8,706 bases of DNA from positions 1-8,706 of the forward strand of contig CALBTX010000196.1 of NCBI GenBank assembly GCA_937967685.1, read 5' to 3'. The stretch is from an uncultured Bacillaceae bacterium (GTDB lineage: Bacteria > Bacillota > Bacilli > Caldalkalibacillales > Caldalkalibacillaceae). A model generated the notes under the pieces. The model worked only from the letters and a program-made list of their open reading frames with translations. It was not told where the DNA came from and did not search any database. A program made the translations under genes and the position numbers. Positions 1 through 5,363 of the stretch are shown in pieces; positions within the stretch are counted from its first letter, which is position 1, and the number at the start of each line of letters is the position of its first letter.

Positions 1-935
1 AAGCACAAACGTGTACAGGAGGACAAACGTGTACAGAGGGACAAATGCGTACAGAAGGACAAACGCCTTCAGACGGACAAACGCGCACAGGCGGACGGAC
101 AAATGCAGATGAACGTGTTTACGACGTCCAGGCCAATCCTCAAATTGCCCGCTGGTTGCTCATGCATCTTTTGAACGTCGATCAGAATGAGTTAATCTCG
201 GTCTTGGACAAGCCGATTTCTACGGAACATAAACGGTCATACACACATTGGATCGAAAGAGTCCTGTCCGGAGAACCCTATCAATATATTGTCGGCAGTG
301 AAGAATTTTTCGGTCGGCCGTTTGAGGTGAATCCGGCGGTCTTAATCCCCAGGCCGGAGACGGAGTCTTTAGTTGAAGCGGTCATTGAACGCGTGCGGAA
401 ACTTTGGCCGGAACGTTCATCTGTCGCCGGTGTCGATGTGGGGACAGGCAGCGGGGTGATCGCCACAAGCCTCGCTCTGGCCTGTCCTCAGCTCAGCATG
501 ACGGCGGTGGACATTTCTTCCGAGGCGCTTGAGCTGGCCGAAAGAAATGCCCGCAAACACGGCGCCCGTGTCCGTTTTGTACACAGTGACCTGCTCCAGG
601 CGCTGATCACCTCCAAACAAAAAGTGAACTTGATCGTCTCCAATCCACCGTATGTGGCCGAAAGTGAAAGGGAACAACTCAGCCGCACAGTCGTCGATTA
701 CGAGCCCCACGTGGCCCTTTTTGCCAAGGAAGAGGGTCTGTATTACTATCGGCAAATCATCGGCCAATCAACGGACGTCTTACTCAAGCCGGGCCTGATC
801 GCTTTTGAGGTGGGTCACGGCCAAGCCGAACAAGTGGTTCAATTGATTCTGAACACATATCCTAAAGCCCGCTGTCAGATCAGGACTGACTTGTCTGGCA
901 TCGAACGGATCGTCCTCGCCGCGGTAGACAATTGA
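1..935 (+). CDS. prmC: Peptide chain release factor N5-glutamine methyltransferase PrmC, 5' end outside the window
   Basis: PrmC transfers a methyl group from S-adenosylmethionine to the glutamine of the GGQ motif in release factors RF1 and RF2, improving termination. Counting from the ATG at 45, the SAM-binding glycine motif GTGSG is at about residues 133-137 and the catalytic NPPY signature at 200-203. The stretch around QYIVGSEEFFGRPF and LIPRPETE is typical of the family before the catalytic domain. The frame has no stop back to base 3, so the gene probably begins left of the window. Starting at ATG 45 (weak AGAGGG at 35-40, only 4 bases away) would give 296 aa, close to the usual length, but would replace the family's first N-terminal helix with low-complexity hexapeptide repeats. 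I therefore infer an upstream start with the repeat as an in-frame insertion. In Bacillus prmC follows prfA, which would lie to the left. The identity is secure; the start is not. Confidence 0.93.
   Translation, partial: AQTCTGGQTCTEGQMRTEGQTPSDGQTRTGGRTNADERVYDVQANPQIARWLLMHLLNVDQNELISVLDKPISTEHKRSYTHWIERVLSGEPYQYIVGSEEFFGRPFEVNPAVLIPRPETESLVEAVIERVRKLWPERSSVAGVDVGTGSGVIATSLALACPQLSMTAVDISSEALELAERNARKHGARVRFVHSDLLQALITSKQKVNLIVSNPPYVAESEREQLSRTVVDYEPHVALFAKEEGLYYYRQIIGQSTDVLLKPGLIAFEVGHGQAEQVVQLILNTYPKARCQIRTDLSGIERIVLAAVDN
5..94 (+). repeat. 18-bp in-frame tandem repeat, five units, in prmC
   Basis: Five consecutive 18-base units begin at 5, 23, 41, 59 and 77, each starting ACAAAC or ACAAAT and ending in GG. 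A degenerate sixth unit starts near 99 after a 4-base insert. Eighteen bases are six codons, so the prmC frame reads a hexapeptide of the form G-Q-T-x-T-x: GQTCTG, GQTCTE, GQMRTE, GQTPSD, GQTRTG, then GRTNAD. The first units are nearly identical and later ones diverge. The array may extend left of the window. Confidence 0.85.
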
Positions 936-975
936 CCATGCGGCAGACCATTGAGCACACGTCAGACAGTTGACC
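927..975 (+). repeat. 19-bp period imperfect repeat across the prmC stop codon
   Basis: Three units with cores GACAATTGACC (927-937), GACCATTGAGC (946-956) and GACAGTTGACC (965-975) are spaced exactly 19 bases apart. The first core contains the prmC stop codon TGA (933-935). A run of six T follows at 977-982. A weak hairpin, GTCA (961-964) with TGAC (971-974), precedes the T run, but it is too short to call a terminator with confidence. Confidence 0.6.
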
Positions 976-1094
976 GTTTTTTAGGAAAGGAATCTTTTTT
1001 CAGTATGTTTAAACGCTTCTTTTCTTGACCAAGCTGAAGATAAATTCACAAATTGAAACAAGCCTGGCTTGATCAAGGAGAGGAGAAAATACTG

Positions 1095-1793
1095 ATGCAA
1101 TGGGGGACTCGTTTTCAAAGGATCGTCCTTTATGTCTTCACTGCTTTACTGCTGGTCACGATGAGCTGGGAGTATGAAAGAGATGTCGCCGCCAGTGTGG
1201 TGACAGAAGGGGTTATTCCAGACGAATCGATTCGTCTAAGAGTGTTGGCTCATGATGATTCGGCGGAGGAACAATGGTTAAAGCGGCAAGTGCGCGATGC
1301 CGTTGTTCAGGAAATTCACGGCTGGGCCAGAGAAGTGCACACCGTTGAAGAAGCGCGGCAGAAAATGGCAGCTTCACTCGGAGAAATCGAATCGCTTGTA
1401 CGCGAAACGATTGAGGCAAGCGGTATGGAGCACAGCTTTACGGTCGAATTCGGCGATGTTCAATTTCCGTCTAAATTGTACGGCAGTCAGTTTTATCCCG
1501 CCGGGGTTTATGAAGCGCTGCTGATAACGATCGGTGAAGGTCAGGGCGCGAATTGGTGGTGTGTCCTTTTTCCGCCGCTCTGTTTCGTTGATTTTGGATC
1601 GGGAGAGGCTCAGCAGACGGATGCCGATGATGCGGCTTACTCAGACGGGAAAGCCGATGAAGAAGCCGAACGGAAATCGATGACAAGCGGCTTGGGGGCT
1701 GATGCTGAAGTTGACACGGACGATGCAGGCGGCGTTGAAGTCCGCTTTTTCGTCATCGAAGTGTTCAATCAGTTGAAATCATTTTTCAGTTAA
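1095..1793 (+). CDS. spoIIR: Stage II sporulation protein R (SpoIIR), forespore-to-mother-cell signal
   Basis: SpoIIR is made in the forespore and secreted into the intermembrane space, where it activates the mother-cell membrane protease SpoIIGA so that pro-sigma-E is processed. I chose ATG 1095 because AAGGAGAGGAG at 1075-1085 is correctly spaced from it; the frame is open back to a TTG at 1053, which has no such site. The product is 232 aa, close to the B. subtilis protein (about 224 aa). Residues about 8-22 are a hydrophobic signal or anchor segment. The family signature GANWWCVLFPPLCFVD is at 151-166, with two cysteines. It is followed by an acidic low-complexity linker (about 170-212, rich in D, E, A and G) and a conserved end, VRFFVIEVFNQLKSFF. 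In B. subtilis the gene is transcribed by sigma-F; I could not pick out a convincing sigma-F promoter in 936-1094. Confidence 0.93.
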   Translation: MQWGTRFQRIVLYVFTALLLVTMSWEYERDVAASVVTEGVIPDESIRLRVLAHDDSAEEQWLKRQVRDAVVQEIHGWAREVHTVEEARQKMAASLGEIESLVRETIEASGMEHSFTVEFGDVQFPSKLYGSQFYPAGVYEALLITIGEGQGANWWCVLFPPLCFVDFGSGEAQQTDADDAAYSDGKADEEAERKSMTSGLGADAEVDTDDAGGVEVRFFVIEVFNQLKSFFS

Positions 1794-1834
1794 TGTGAGG
1801 ATATGATGGGTCAATCTACTGGAGGCTAGTGAGC

Positions 1835-2938
1835 ATGCCCAAAATGAAAGCGAAATGCTGGTTTATCCCCAACTATGTGGATAAACCTGTGGATAAACTA
1901 GTTACTAGTCAACAAATTCAAGAGGCTGCGCGGTGGCTTCGTCAGGGAGAGGTCGTTGCCTTTCCCACGGAAACCGTCTACGGGCTGGGTGCCAATGCGT
2001 TTGATGAACAAGCCGTGCAGCGTATTTTTGAAGTGAAAGGCAGACCGAACGATAATCCGTTGATCGTCCACGTCTCTCGGCTGGAAGATGTGGAAAAAAT
2101 TGTGGATGAAATTCCGGAACAAGCGCAATGCTTGATGGACCGTTTTTGGCCGGGTCCTTTAAGTCTCGTTCTGCCGCAGGCGAAAGCGGTTTGTCCGGGC
2201 GTTACGGCCGGCCTTTCGACAGTGGCGGTCAGGATGCCTGATCATCCGCTGGCTTTGGCCCTCATTCAAGCTGCGCAGACCCCTTTGGCCGCTCCGAGTG
2301 CCAATCGTTCGGGGAAACCGAGCCCGACTTCGGCCGAACATGTTTTGCAAGATTTGGGGGAATCGATCGTCGGCGTACTGGACGGGGGTCCAACGGGAGT
2401 GGGTCTTGAATCAACCGTTGTTGATTTAAGCGGTGCAGAACCTATGATTCTCCGACCGGGAAGCATCACCCAGGAAGCGCTGGAAGACGTTCTCGGGCCT
2501 GTCCGGACGGACCCTGCTTTGGAGGACATGGACTTCAAGCCCAAGTCGCCGGGCGTGAAATATCAACATTATGCCCCGCAAGGCGAGTTGTGGCTTGTTT
2601 CGGATGAACACGGGCTGTCGGCCATGCGCCAGTTCATTATTCAAAAAGTGACCGCCGAGCAGCACAACGGTTACAAGACGGGCATCATAACGACCGCTGA
2701 AGGCCGGCCCATCTATGCATCGGCGTTTGGCGGAACAGGCGGGCATGCACCTCTCGTCTTATCGTTGGGCCGGCGCGCTGATCCCGCGCGAATGGCCCGC
2801 CGCTTATATGCCGTTTTGCGCCAATTTGATCAGGCCGGTATCGAACGCATTTATGCCGAAACGTTTCCCGCAACAGGGGTGGGTGCGGCGCTGATGAACC
2901 GTTTGTTGAAGGCTGCTGCATATCGGGTGATCCGCTAG
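1835..2938 (+). CDS. ywlC: L-threonylcarbamoyladenylate synthase, Sua5 type (YwlC)
   Basis: Sua5 joins L-threonine, bicarbonate and ATP to form threonylcarbamoyl-AMP, the donor used by TsaD/TsaB/TsaE to make t6A37 in ANN-decoding tRNAs. The N-terminal YrdC domain (about residues 28-205) shows the nucleotide-binding KGRPNDNPLIVH segment from K68 and the SANRSGKPSPTSAEH signature from S155. A linker with SPGVKYQHYAP leads into the C-terminal Sua5 domain, which distinguishes this long form (367 aa) from short TsaC. ATG 1835 is favoured because GGAGG (1821-1825) lies 9 bases upstream; GTG 1829 is only 3 bases from it. The sequence from the next Met (1844), MKAKCWF, resembles the start of B. subtilis YwlC, so that start is a weaker alternative. 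The N-terminal tail before the YrdC domain contains the repeat VDKPVDKL, whose codons carry two perfect DnaA boxes. Confidence 0.95.
   Translation: MPKMKAKCWFIPNYVDKPVDKLVTSQQIQEAARWLRQGEVVAFPTETVYGLGANAFDEQAVQRIFEVKGRPNDNPLIVHVSRLEDVEKIVDEIPEQAQCLMDRFWPGPLSLVLPQAKAVCPGVTAGLSTVAVRMPDHPLALALIQAAQTPLAAPSANRSGKPSPTSAEHVLQDLGESIVGVLDGGPTGVGLESTVVDLSGAEPMILRPGSITQEALEDVLGPVRTDPALEDMDFKPKSPGVKYQHYAPQGELWLVSDEHGLSAMRQFIIQKVTAEQHNGYKTGIITTAEGRPIYASAFGGTGGHAPLVLSLGRRADPARMARRLYAVLRQFDQAGIERIYAETFPATGVGAALMNRLLKAAAYRVIR
1863..1896. promoter_or_regulatory. DnaA-box cluster inside the 5' end of ywlC
   Basis: Two perfect DnaA boxes (TTATCCACA, read on the - strand as TGTGGATAA on +) lie at 1876-1884 and 1888-1896, 12 bases apart and in the same orientation. 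A third site, TTATCCCCA, differs by one base and lies at 1863-1871 on the + strand. Together GTTTATCC (1861-1868) and GGATAAAC (1879-1886) form an inverted repeat. A further one-mismatch box, TGTGGATGA, is at 2101-2109. DnaA-box clusters outside oriC, including one at ywlC, are reported in B. subtilis, where they help restrain replication initiation. That this cluster binds DnaA here is inference from sequence and locus. Confidence 0.75.
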
Positions 2939-2940
2939 CA

Positions 2941-2992
2941 TTTTTGCTTTAGAGTTTGTGCCTAGAGTTTTTGCTTTAGAGTTTTTGCTTTC
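2941..2992 (+). repeat. T-rich 13-14-bp tandem repeat between ywlC and mntP
   Basis: Units are TTTTTGCTTTAGAG (2941-2954), TTTGTGCCTAGAG (2955-2967), TTTTTGCTTTAGAG (2968-2981) and a partial TTTTTGCTTTC (2982-2992). The first and third units are identical. The array begins two bases after the ywlC stop codon. No inverted repeat long enough for a terminator stem is visible before these T runs. Confidence 0.75.
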
Positions 2993-3019
2993 TTTTTCAG
3001 GCAGCTTGTACTTTTCCTC

Positions 3020-3069
3020 CTTTCCCTCGCATAAGGTGAAGCATGAGCCTGATTTTGCTGGAGGGAAAG
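3020..3069 (+). promoter_or_regulatory. Possible RBS-sequestering hairpin in the mntP leader
   Basis: CTTTCCCTC at 3020-3028 is the perfect reverse complement of GAGGGAAAG at 3061-3069, which is most of the mntP Shine-Dalgarno region. With one bulged base (3029) the pairing extends by CA (3030-3031) with TG (3059-3060). The leader also contains CCTCCTTTC (3016-3024), which resembles the 3' end of 16S rRNA. If formed, the stem would block ribosome access to mntP. I do not see the conserved core of the yybP-ykoY manganese riboswitch. Function is inferred. Confidence 0.35.
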
Positions 3070-3071
3070 AA

Positions 3072-3629
3072 ATGGCGGATCATACCCAGCTCGGTGAATT
3101 GCTCACCTTAGGTTTACTGGCCTTGGCCATGGGGATGGATGCCTTTTCGATCAGTCTTGGTCTAGGTATGCGCCGTGTTCGACTGCGAAAACTGACTGAA
3201 ATCAGTCTGCTCATCGGCCTGTTTCATATGCTGATGCCCATGTTGGGCATCGTCATGGGCAAGTATTTAAGTGAATTTATAGGTGATTTGGCCATTTATA
3301 TCGGCGGCTCTATCCTAATTTTATTCGGTGTACATATGATTTTTTCTTCTTTTTTTGCGGAAAAATGGCCTGCCTGGACAGGGACGACCGGCTTGGGGCT
3401 GTTACTTTTTTCCTTAGGCGTCAGCATGGACAGTTTTTCGGTGGGACTGTCGCTCGGATTGTTTGCCGTCAATACGCTGCTGGCCATTCTCTTGTTTGGC
3501 CTTTCCGGTTTGATCATGACCGCCACAGGTCTGTTCATCGGCGGCAAAATCGGGTATCGAATGGGGGACTACGGTGAGGCGGTCGGGGGAATGATTTTAG
3601 TCGCTTTCGGGATCAAATTTTTGCTATGA
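3072..3629 (+). CDS. mntP: Manganese efflux pump MntP (YwlD)
   Basis: MntP exports Mn2+ across the cytoplasmic membrane. The 185-aa product is almost entirely hydrophobic with about six membrane segments. It contains the two internally repeated family motifs, MGMDAFSISLGLG (Asp23) and VSMDSFSVGLSLG (Asp120), whose acidic residues lie in the membrane and are needed for transport in studied homologues. I chose ATG 3072 because GGAGGG (3060-3065) is 6 bases upstream and the length matches B. subtilis YwlD (about 182 aa). The frame stays open to a GTG at 2958, but that extension is T-rich leader translation without a ribosome site. The gene lies 133 bases after ywlC and 39 bases before ywlE. In Bacillus relatives mntP genes respond to manganese; here a leader hairpin could add translational control, though this is speculative. 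Confidence 0.93.
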   Translation: MADHTQLGELLTLGLLALAMGMDAFSISLGLGMRRVRLRKLTEISLLIGLFHMLMPMLGIVMGKYLSEFIGDLAIYIGGSILILFGVHMIFSSFFAEKWPAWTGTTGLGLLLFSLGVSMDSFSVGLSLGLFAVNTLLAILLFGLSGLIMTATGLFIGGKIGYRMGDYGEAVGGMILVAFGIKFLL

Positions 3630-3668
3630 TAAAATCATCACTGCAGGGGTCTGAAGGGAGGCCAGCCG

Positions 3669-4145
3669 ATGCGCAAGCATATCCTTTTCGTCTGTACGGG
3701 AAATACGTGTCGCAGCCCGATGGCCGAACATTTATTGCGCCATAAGGCCGGGGATATGTTCGACGTACAATCTGCGGGATTAGCCGCTTTTCCAGGTCAG
3801 GATGCGTCACCGGAAGTCATCCAACTTTTTAAGGAACGCCAGATTGCCATGAAGCACAAGTCGCAAAGCGTCACCGAAGCATTGATGGACTGGTCTGATC
3901 TTGTGCTGACAATGACCGAGAGACACCGTCAAATGTTAATAGACCGGTTTCCCGATCGGGCTGATCAAATCCATTGTTTGAAAGCATATGTTCAGACCGG
4001 GGACGGTAACAGCGGAGATTATGATATCGCCGATCCTTTCGGAGGCAATTCGGCAACGTATGCCCGGACATTTGAGGAAATGGAACGTTTGATCACCGCT
4101 TTGATTGAAAAGGAAACTGAAGATGAAAAGGATCGTGCTGATTGA
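3669..4145 (+). CDS. ywlE: Protein arginine phosphatase YwlE (low-molecular-weight PTP family)
   Basis: YwlE removes phosphate from arginine residues marked by the kinase McsB, counteracting targeting to ClpCP and affecting the CtsR heat-shock regulon. The P-loop CTGNTCRS is at residues 9-16 with nucleophile Cys9 and Arg15. The Thr13 in the loop is the residue that in B. subtilis YwlE (Thr11) favours phosphoarginine over phosphotyrosine, so I call arginine phosphatase rather than tyrosine phosphatase. The general-acid loop DPFGG has Asp122. The length is 158 aa against about 150, with a charged C-terminal tail. The start at 3669 is supported by GGGAGG (3656-3661), 7 bases upstream. A terminator begins at its stop codon, so it closes the first transcription unit. 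Confidence 0.92.
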   Translation: MRKHILFVCTGNTCRSPMAEHLLRHKAGDMFDVQSAGLAAFPGQDASPEVIQLFKERQIAMKHKSQSVTEALMDWSDLVLTMTERHRQMLIDRFPDRADQIHCLKAYVQTGDGNSGDYDIADPFGGNSATYARTFEEMERLITALIEKETEDEKDRAD

Positions 4146-4174
4146 GGACTCTGCCTGGGCGGAGTTCTTTTTTT
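4145..4174 (+). terminator. Rho-independent terminator after ywlE
   Basis: The stem pairs 4145-4154 with 4159-4168 around a 4-base loop (CTGG), allowing two G-U pairs, and is followed by seven T (4168-4174), an A and five more T. It starts within the ywlE stop codon and separates ywlE from rpiB. Confidence 0.85.
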
Positions 4175-4209
4175 ATTTTTAAAAATTTAACGTTTTTCGC
4201 TGGAGAGGT

Positions 4210-4238
4210 CGCTTTCATCAGCCTCGATAGGTTATAAT
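4210..4238 (+). promoter_or_regulatory. Probable sigma-A promoter of the rpiB unit
   Basis: A perfect -10 hexamer TATAAT is at 4233-4238, just after the ywlE terminator. The -35 region at about 4210-4215 (CGCTTT at 17-base spacing) matches the consensus poorly. Transcription would start near 4245, only a few bases before the strong ribosome binding site AAGGAGGT (4252-4259), giving a very short leader. Position between a terminator and a gene start supports the call. Confidence 0.55.
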
Positions 4239-4265
4239 AAAACAATACGACAAGGAGGTTCTGGA

Positions 4266-4700
4266 ATGAGAATTGCACTAGCTTCCGACCACGGGGGGCT
4301 GAATATAAAAAGGGAAATCAAAGCTTTGCTTGAAGAATTGGGGCATGAGTATGAAGATTTCGGCTGTCATTGCGCAGATTCAGTCGATTATCCCGACTAT
4401 GCCCTCCCTGTGGCTGAAAAAGTGGCCCGGGGCGAGTTTGACAGAGGCATTCTCATTTGCGGGACGGGCATCGGCATGTCCATTACGGCCAACAAAGTGA
4501 AAGGGATTCGCTGTGCGCTTGTTCACGACACGTTTAGCGCGAAAGCGACTCGGGAACATAATGACAGCAATATACTGGCGATGGGAGAACGGGTCATCGG
4601 CCCCGGACTGGCGCGGGAAATTGCCAAAGTTTGGTTGGAAACGTCTTTTGCCGGGGGGCGTCACGAACGACGCCTTCAAAAAATTAAACAGGCGGAGTGA
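4266..4700 (+). CDS. rpiB: Ribose-5-phosphate isomerase B (YwlF)
   Basis: RpiB interconverts ribose 5-phosphate and ribulose 5-phosphate in the non-oxidative pentose phosphate pathway. The 144-aa product carries the LacA/RpiB signature: DHGG at residues 8-11, the catalytic cysteine in CGTGIGMS (Cys65) and the REHNDSN segment near residue 100. The start is set by AAGGAGGT ending 6 bases before ATG 4266. Its stop (4698-4700) lies six bases before the chosen start of ywlG, so the two are likely translationally coupled. RpiB is the first gene of the second transcription unit and may supply ribose phosphate for the PRPP used by upp downstream; that link is inference. RpiB is distinguished from allose-6-phosphate isomerases only by context. 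Confidence 0.94.
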   Translation: MRIALASDHGGLNIKREIKALLEELGHEYEDFGCHCADSVDYPDYALPVAEKVARGEFDRGILICGTGIGMSITANKVKGIRCALVHDTFSAKATREHNDSNILAMGERVIGPGLAREIAKVWLETSFAGGRHERRLQKIKQAE

Positions 4701-4705
4701 TGCAC

Positions 4706-5269
4706 ATGACCGCTTCAGCCGACTTGACCACAAAAGTATATGAACAGTCAGCCCAAGTCATTGAAGAACTGATCGCTCATTTCCCGCTCAATGAGCAACA
4801 CGTGCTCGTTTTCGGCGTCAGTACGAGTGAAATTGCGGGGGCGCGCATCGGAACGCACGGCAGTGAGGAGATCGCCGCCGCGGTGTATGAAGCGATCCGC
4901 GAAAAACAATCCAAATACAAATTTAATCCGGCCATTCAATGTTGTGAACATCTCAACCGTGCGCTGCTTGTGGAGCAGTCCGCAGCCGAACGGTTTGCTT
5001 GGGAGGCCGTGTCTGTCATCCCCGTGCCCAACGCGGGAGGTGCCCTGGCCGCTTACGCTTACCGCCAGTTTAAGCAGCCTCTCATGGTCGAACACATTCA
5101 AGCGGATGCCGGCATCGATATCGGCGATACGCTCATCGGCATGCATTTGAAACGTGTAGCCGTGCCCTTTCGCGGCAAACAGAAACAGGTCGGAAAAGCC
5201 CATGTGACGACGGCGACAACGAGACCGAAATTGATCGGAGGGCCGCGGGCTGTGTACATACTGGACTAA
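4706..5269 (+). CDS. ywlG: YwlG, conserved protein of unknown function (DUF436 / TIGR01440 family)
   Basis: The function of this family is not established. The 187-aa protein has the family's conserved blocks: VFGVSTSEIAGARIGTHGS, the cysteine-containing QCCEHLNRAL, SVIPVPNAGGALAAYAYRQF, HIQADAGIDIGDTLIGMHLK, and an end in TRPKLIGGPRAVYILD. It has no signal peptide or membrane segment, so it is probably cytoplasmic. ATG 4706 is preferred because AGGCGGAG ends 8 bases upstream at 4697, inside the end of rpiB. ATG 4700 and GTG 4697 are in frame but too close to that site. Its fixed position between rpiB and glyA in Bacillales suggests a metabolic role, but nothing in the sequence identifies a substrate. 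Confidence 0.9.
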   Translation: MTASADLTTKVYEQSAQVIEELIAHFPLNEQHVLVFGVSTSEIAGARIGTHGSEEIAAAVYEAIREKQSKYKFNPAIQCCEHLNRALLVEQSAAERFAWEAVSVIPVPNAGGALAAYAYRQFKQPLMVEHIQADAGIDIGDTLIGMHLKRVAVPFRGKQKQVGKAHVTTATTRPKLIGGPRAVYILD

Positions 5270-5292
5270 AGTTGCGGCTATACATTGGAAAA

Positions 5293-5330
5293 AAGACAAA
5301 CAGGGATTGGCAAGACAAACAGGGATTGGC
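5293..5330 (+). repeat. Perfect 19-bp tandem duplication in the glyA leader
   Basis: The unit AAGACAAACAGGGATTGGC occurs at 5293-5311 and again, identically, at 5312-5330. Both copies lie in the 94-base gap between ywlG and glyA. Each ends in TTGGC followed by A, giving TTGGCA, a near-match to a -35 hexamer, at 5307-5312 and 5326-5331. The first is 17 bases from CAAAAT at 5330-5335, a weak promoter candidate. An exact copy suggests a recent duplication. Confidence 0.9.
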
Positions 5331-5363
5331 AAAATTTTTAAATGGGAAGGCAGGATGAACGTG

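Noticed and set aside
957..982. Terminator after prmC
   Set aside because: The only stem before the T6 run is about 4 bp, too weak to support a call.
976..1094. Sigma-F promoter for spoIIR
   Set aside because: GTATG at 1003-1007 resembles a -35 but no GG-led -10 follows at proper spacing, so I do not call it; a promoter is still expected from the biology.
2958..3071. N-terminal extension of MntP from GTG 2958, which would add 38 residues with a hydrophobic stretch
   Set aside because: It has no ribosome binding site, lies in the T-rich repeat and leader, and makes the protein longer than the family; ATG 3072 has GGAGGG at good spacing.
2939..3071. yybP-ykoY manganese riboswitch before mntP
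   Set aside because: I could not find its conserved internal-loop motifs; only a simple complementary stem is visible.
5270..5363. PurR box or glycine riboswitch before glyA
   Set aside because: No PurR-box-like sequence or glycine aptamer core is recognisable, and the gap is largely taken up by the 19-bp duplication.
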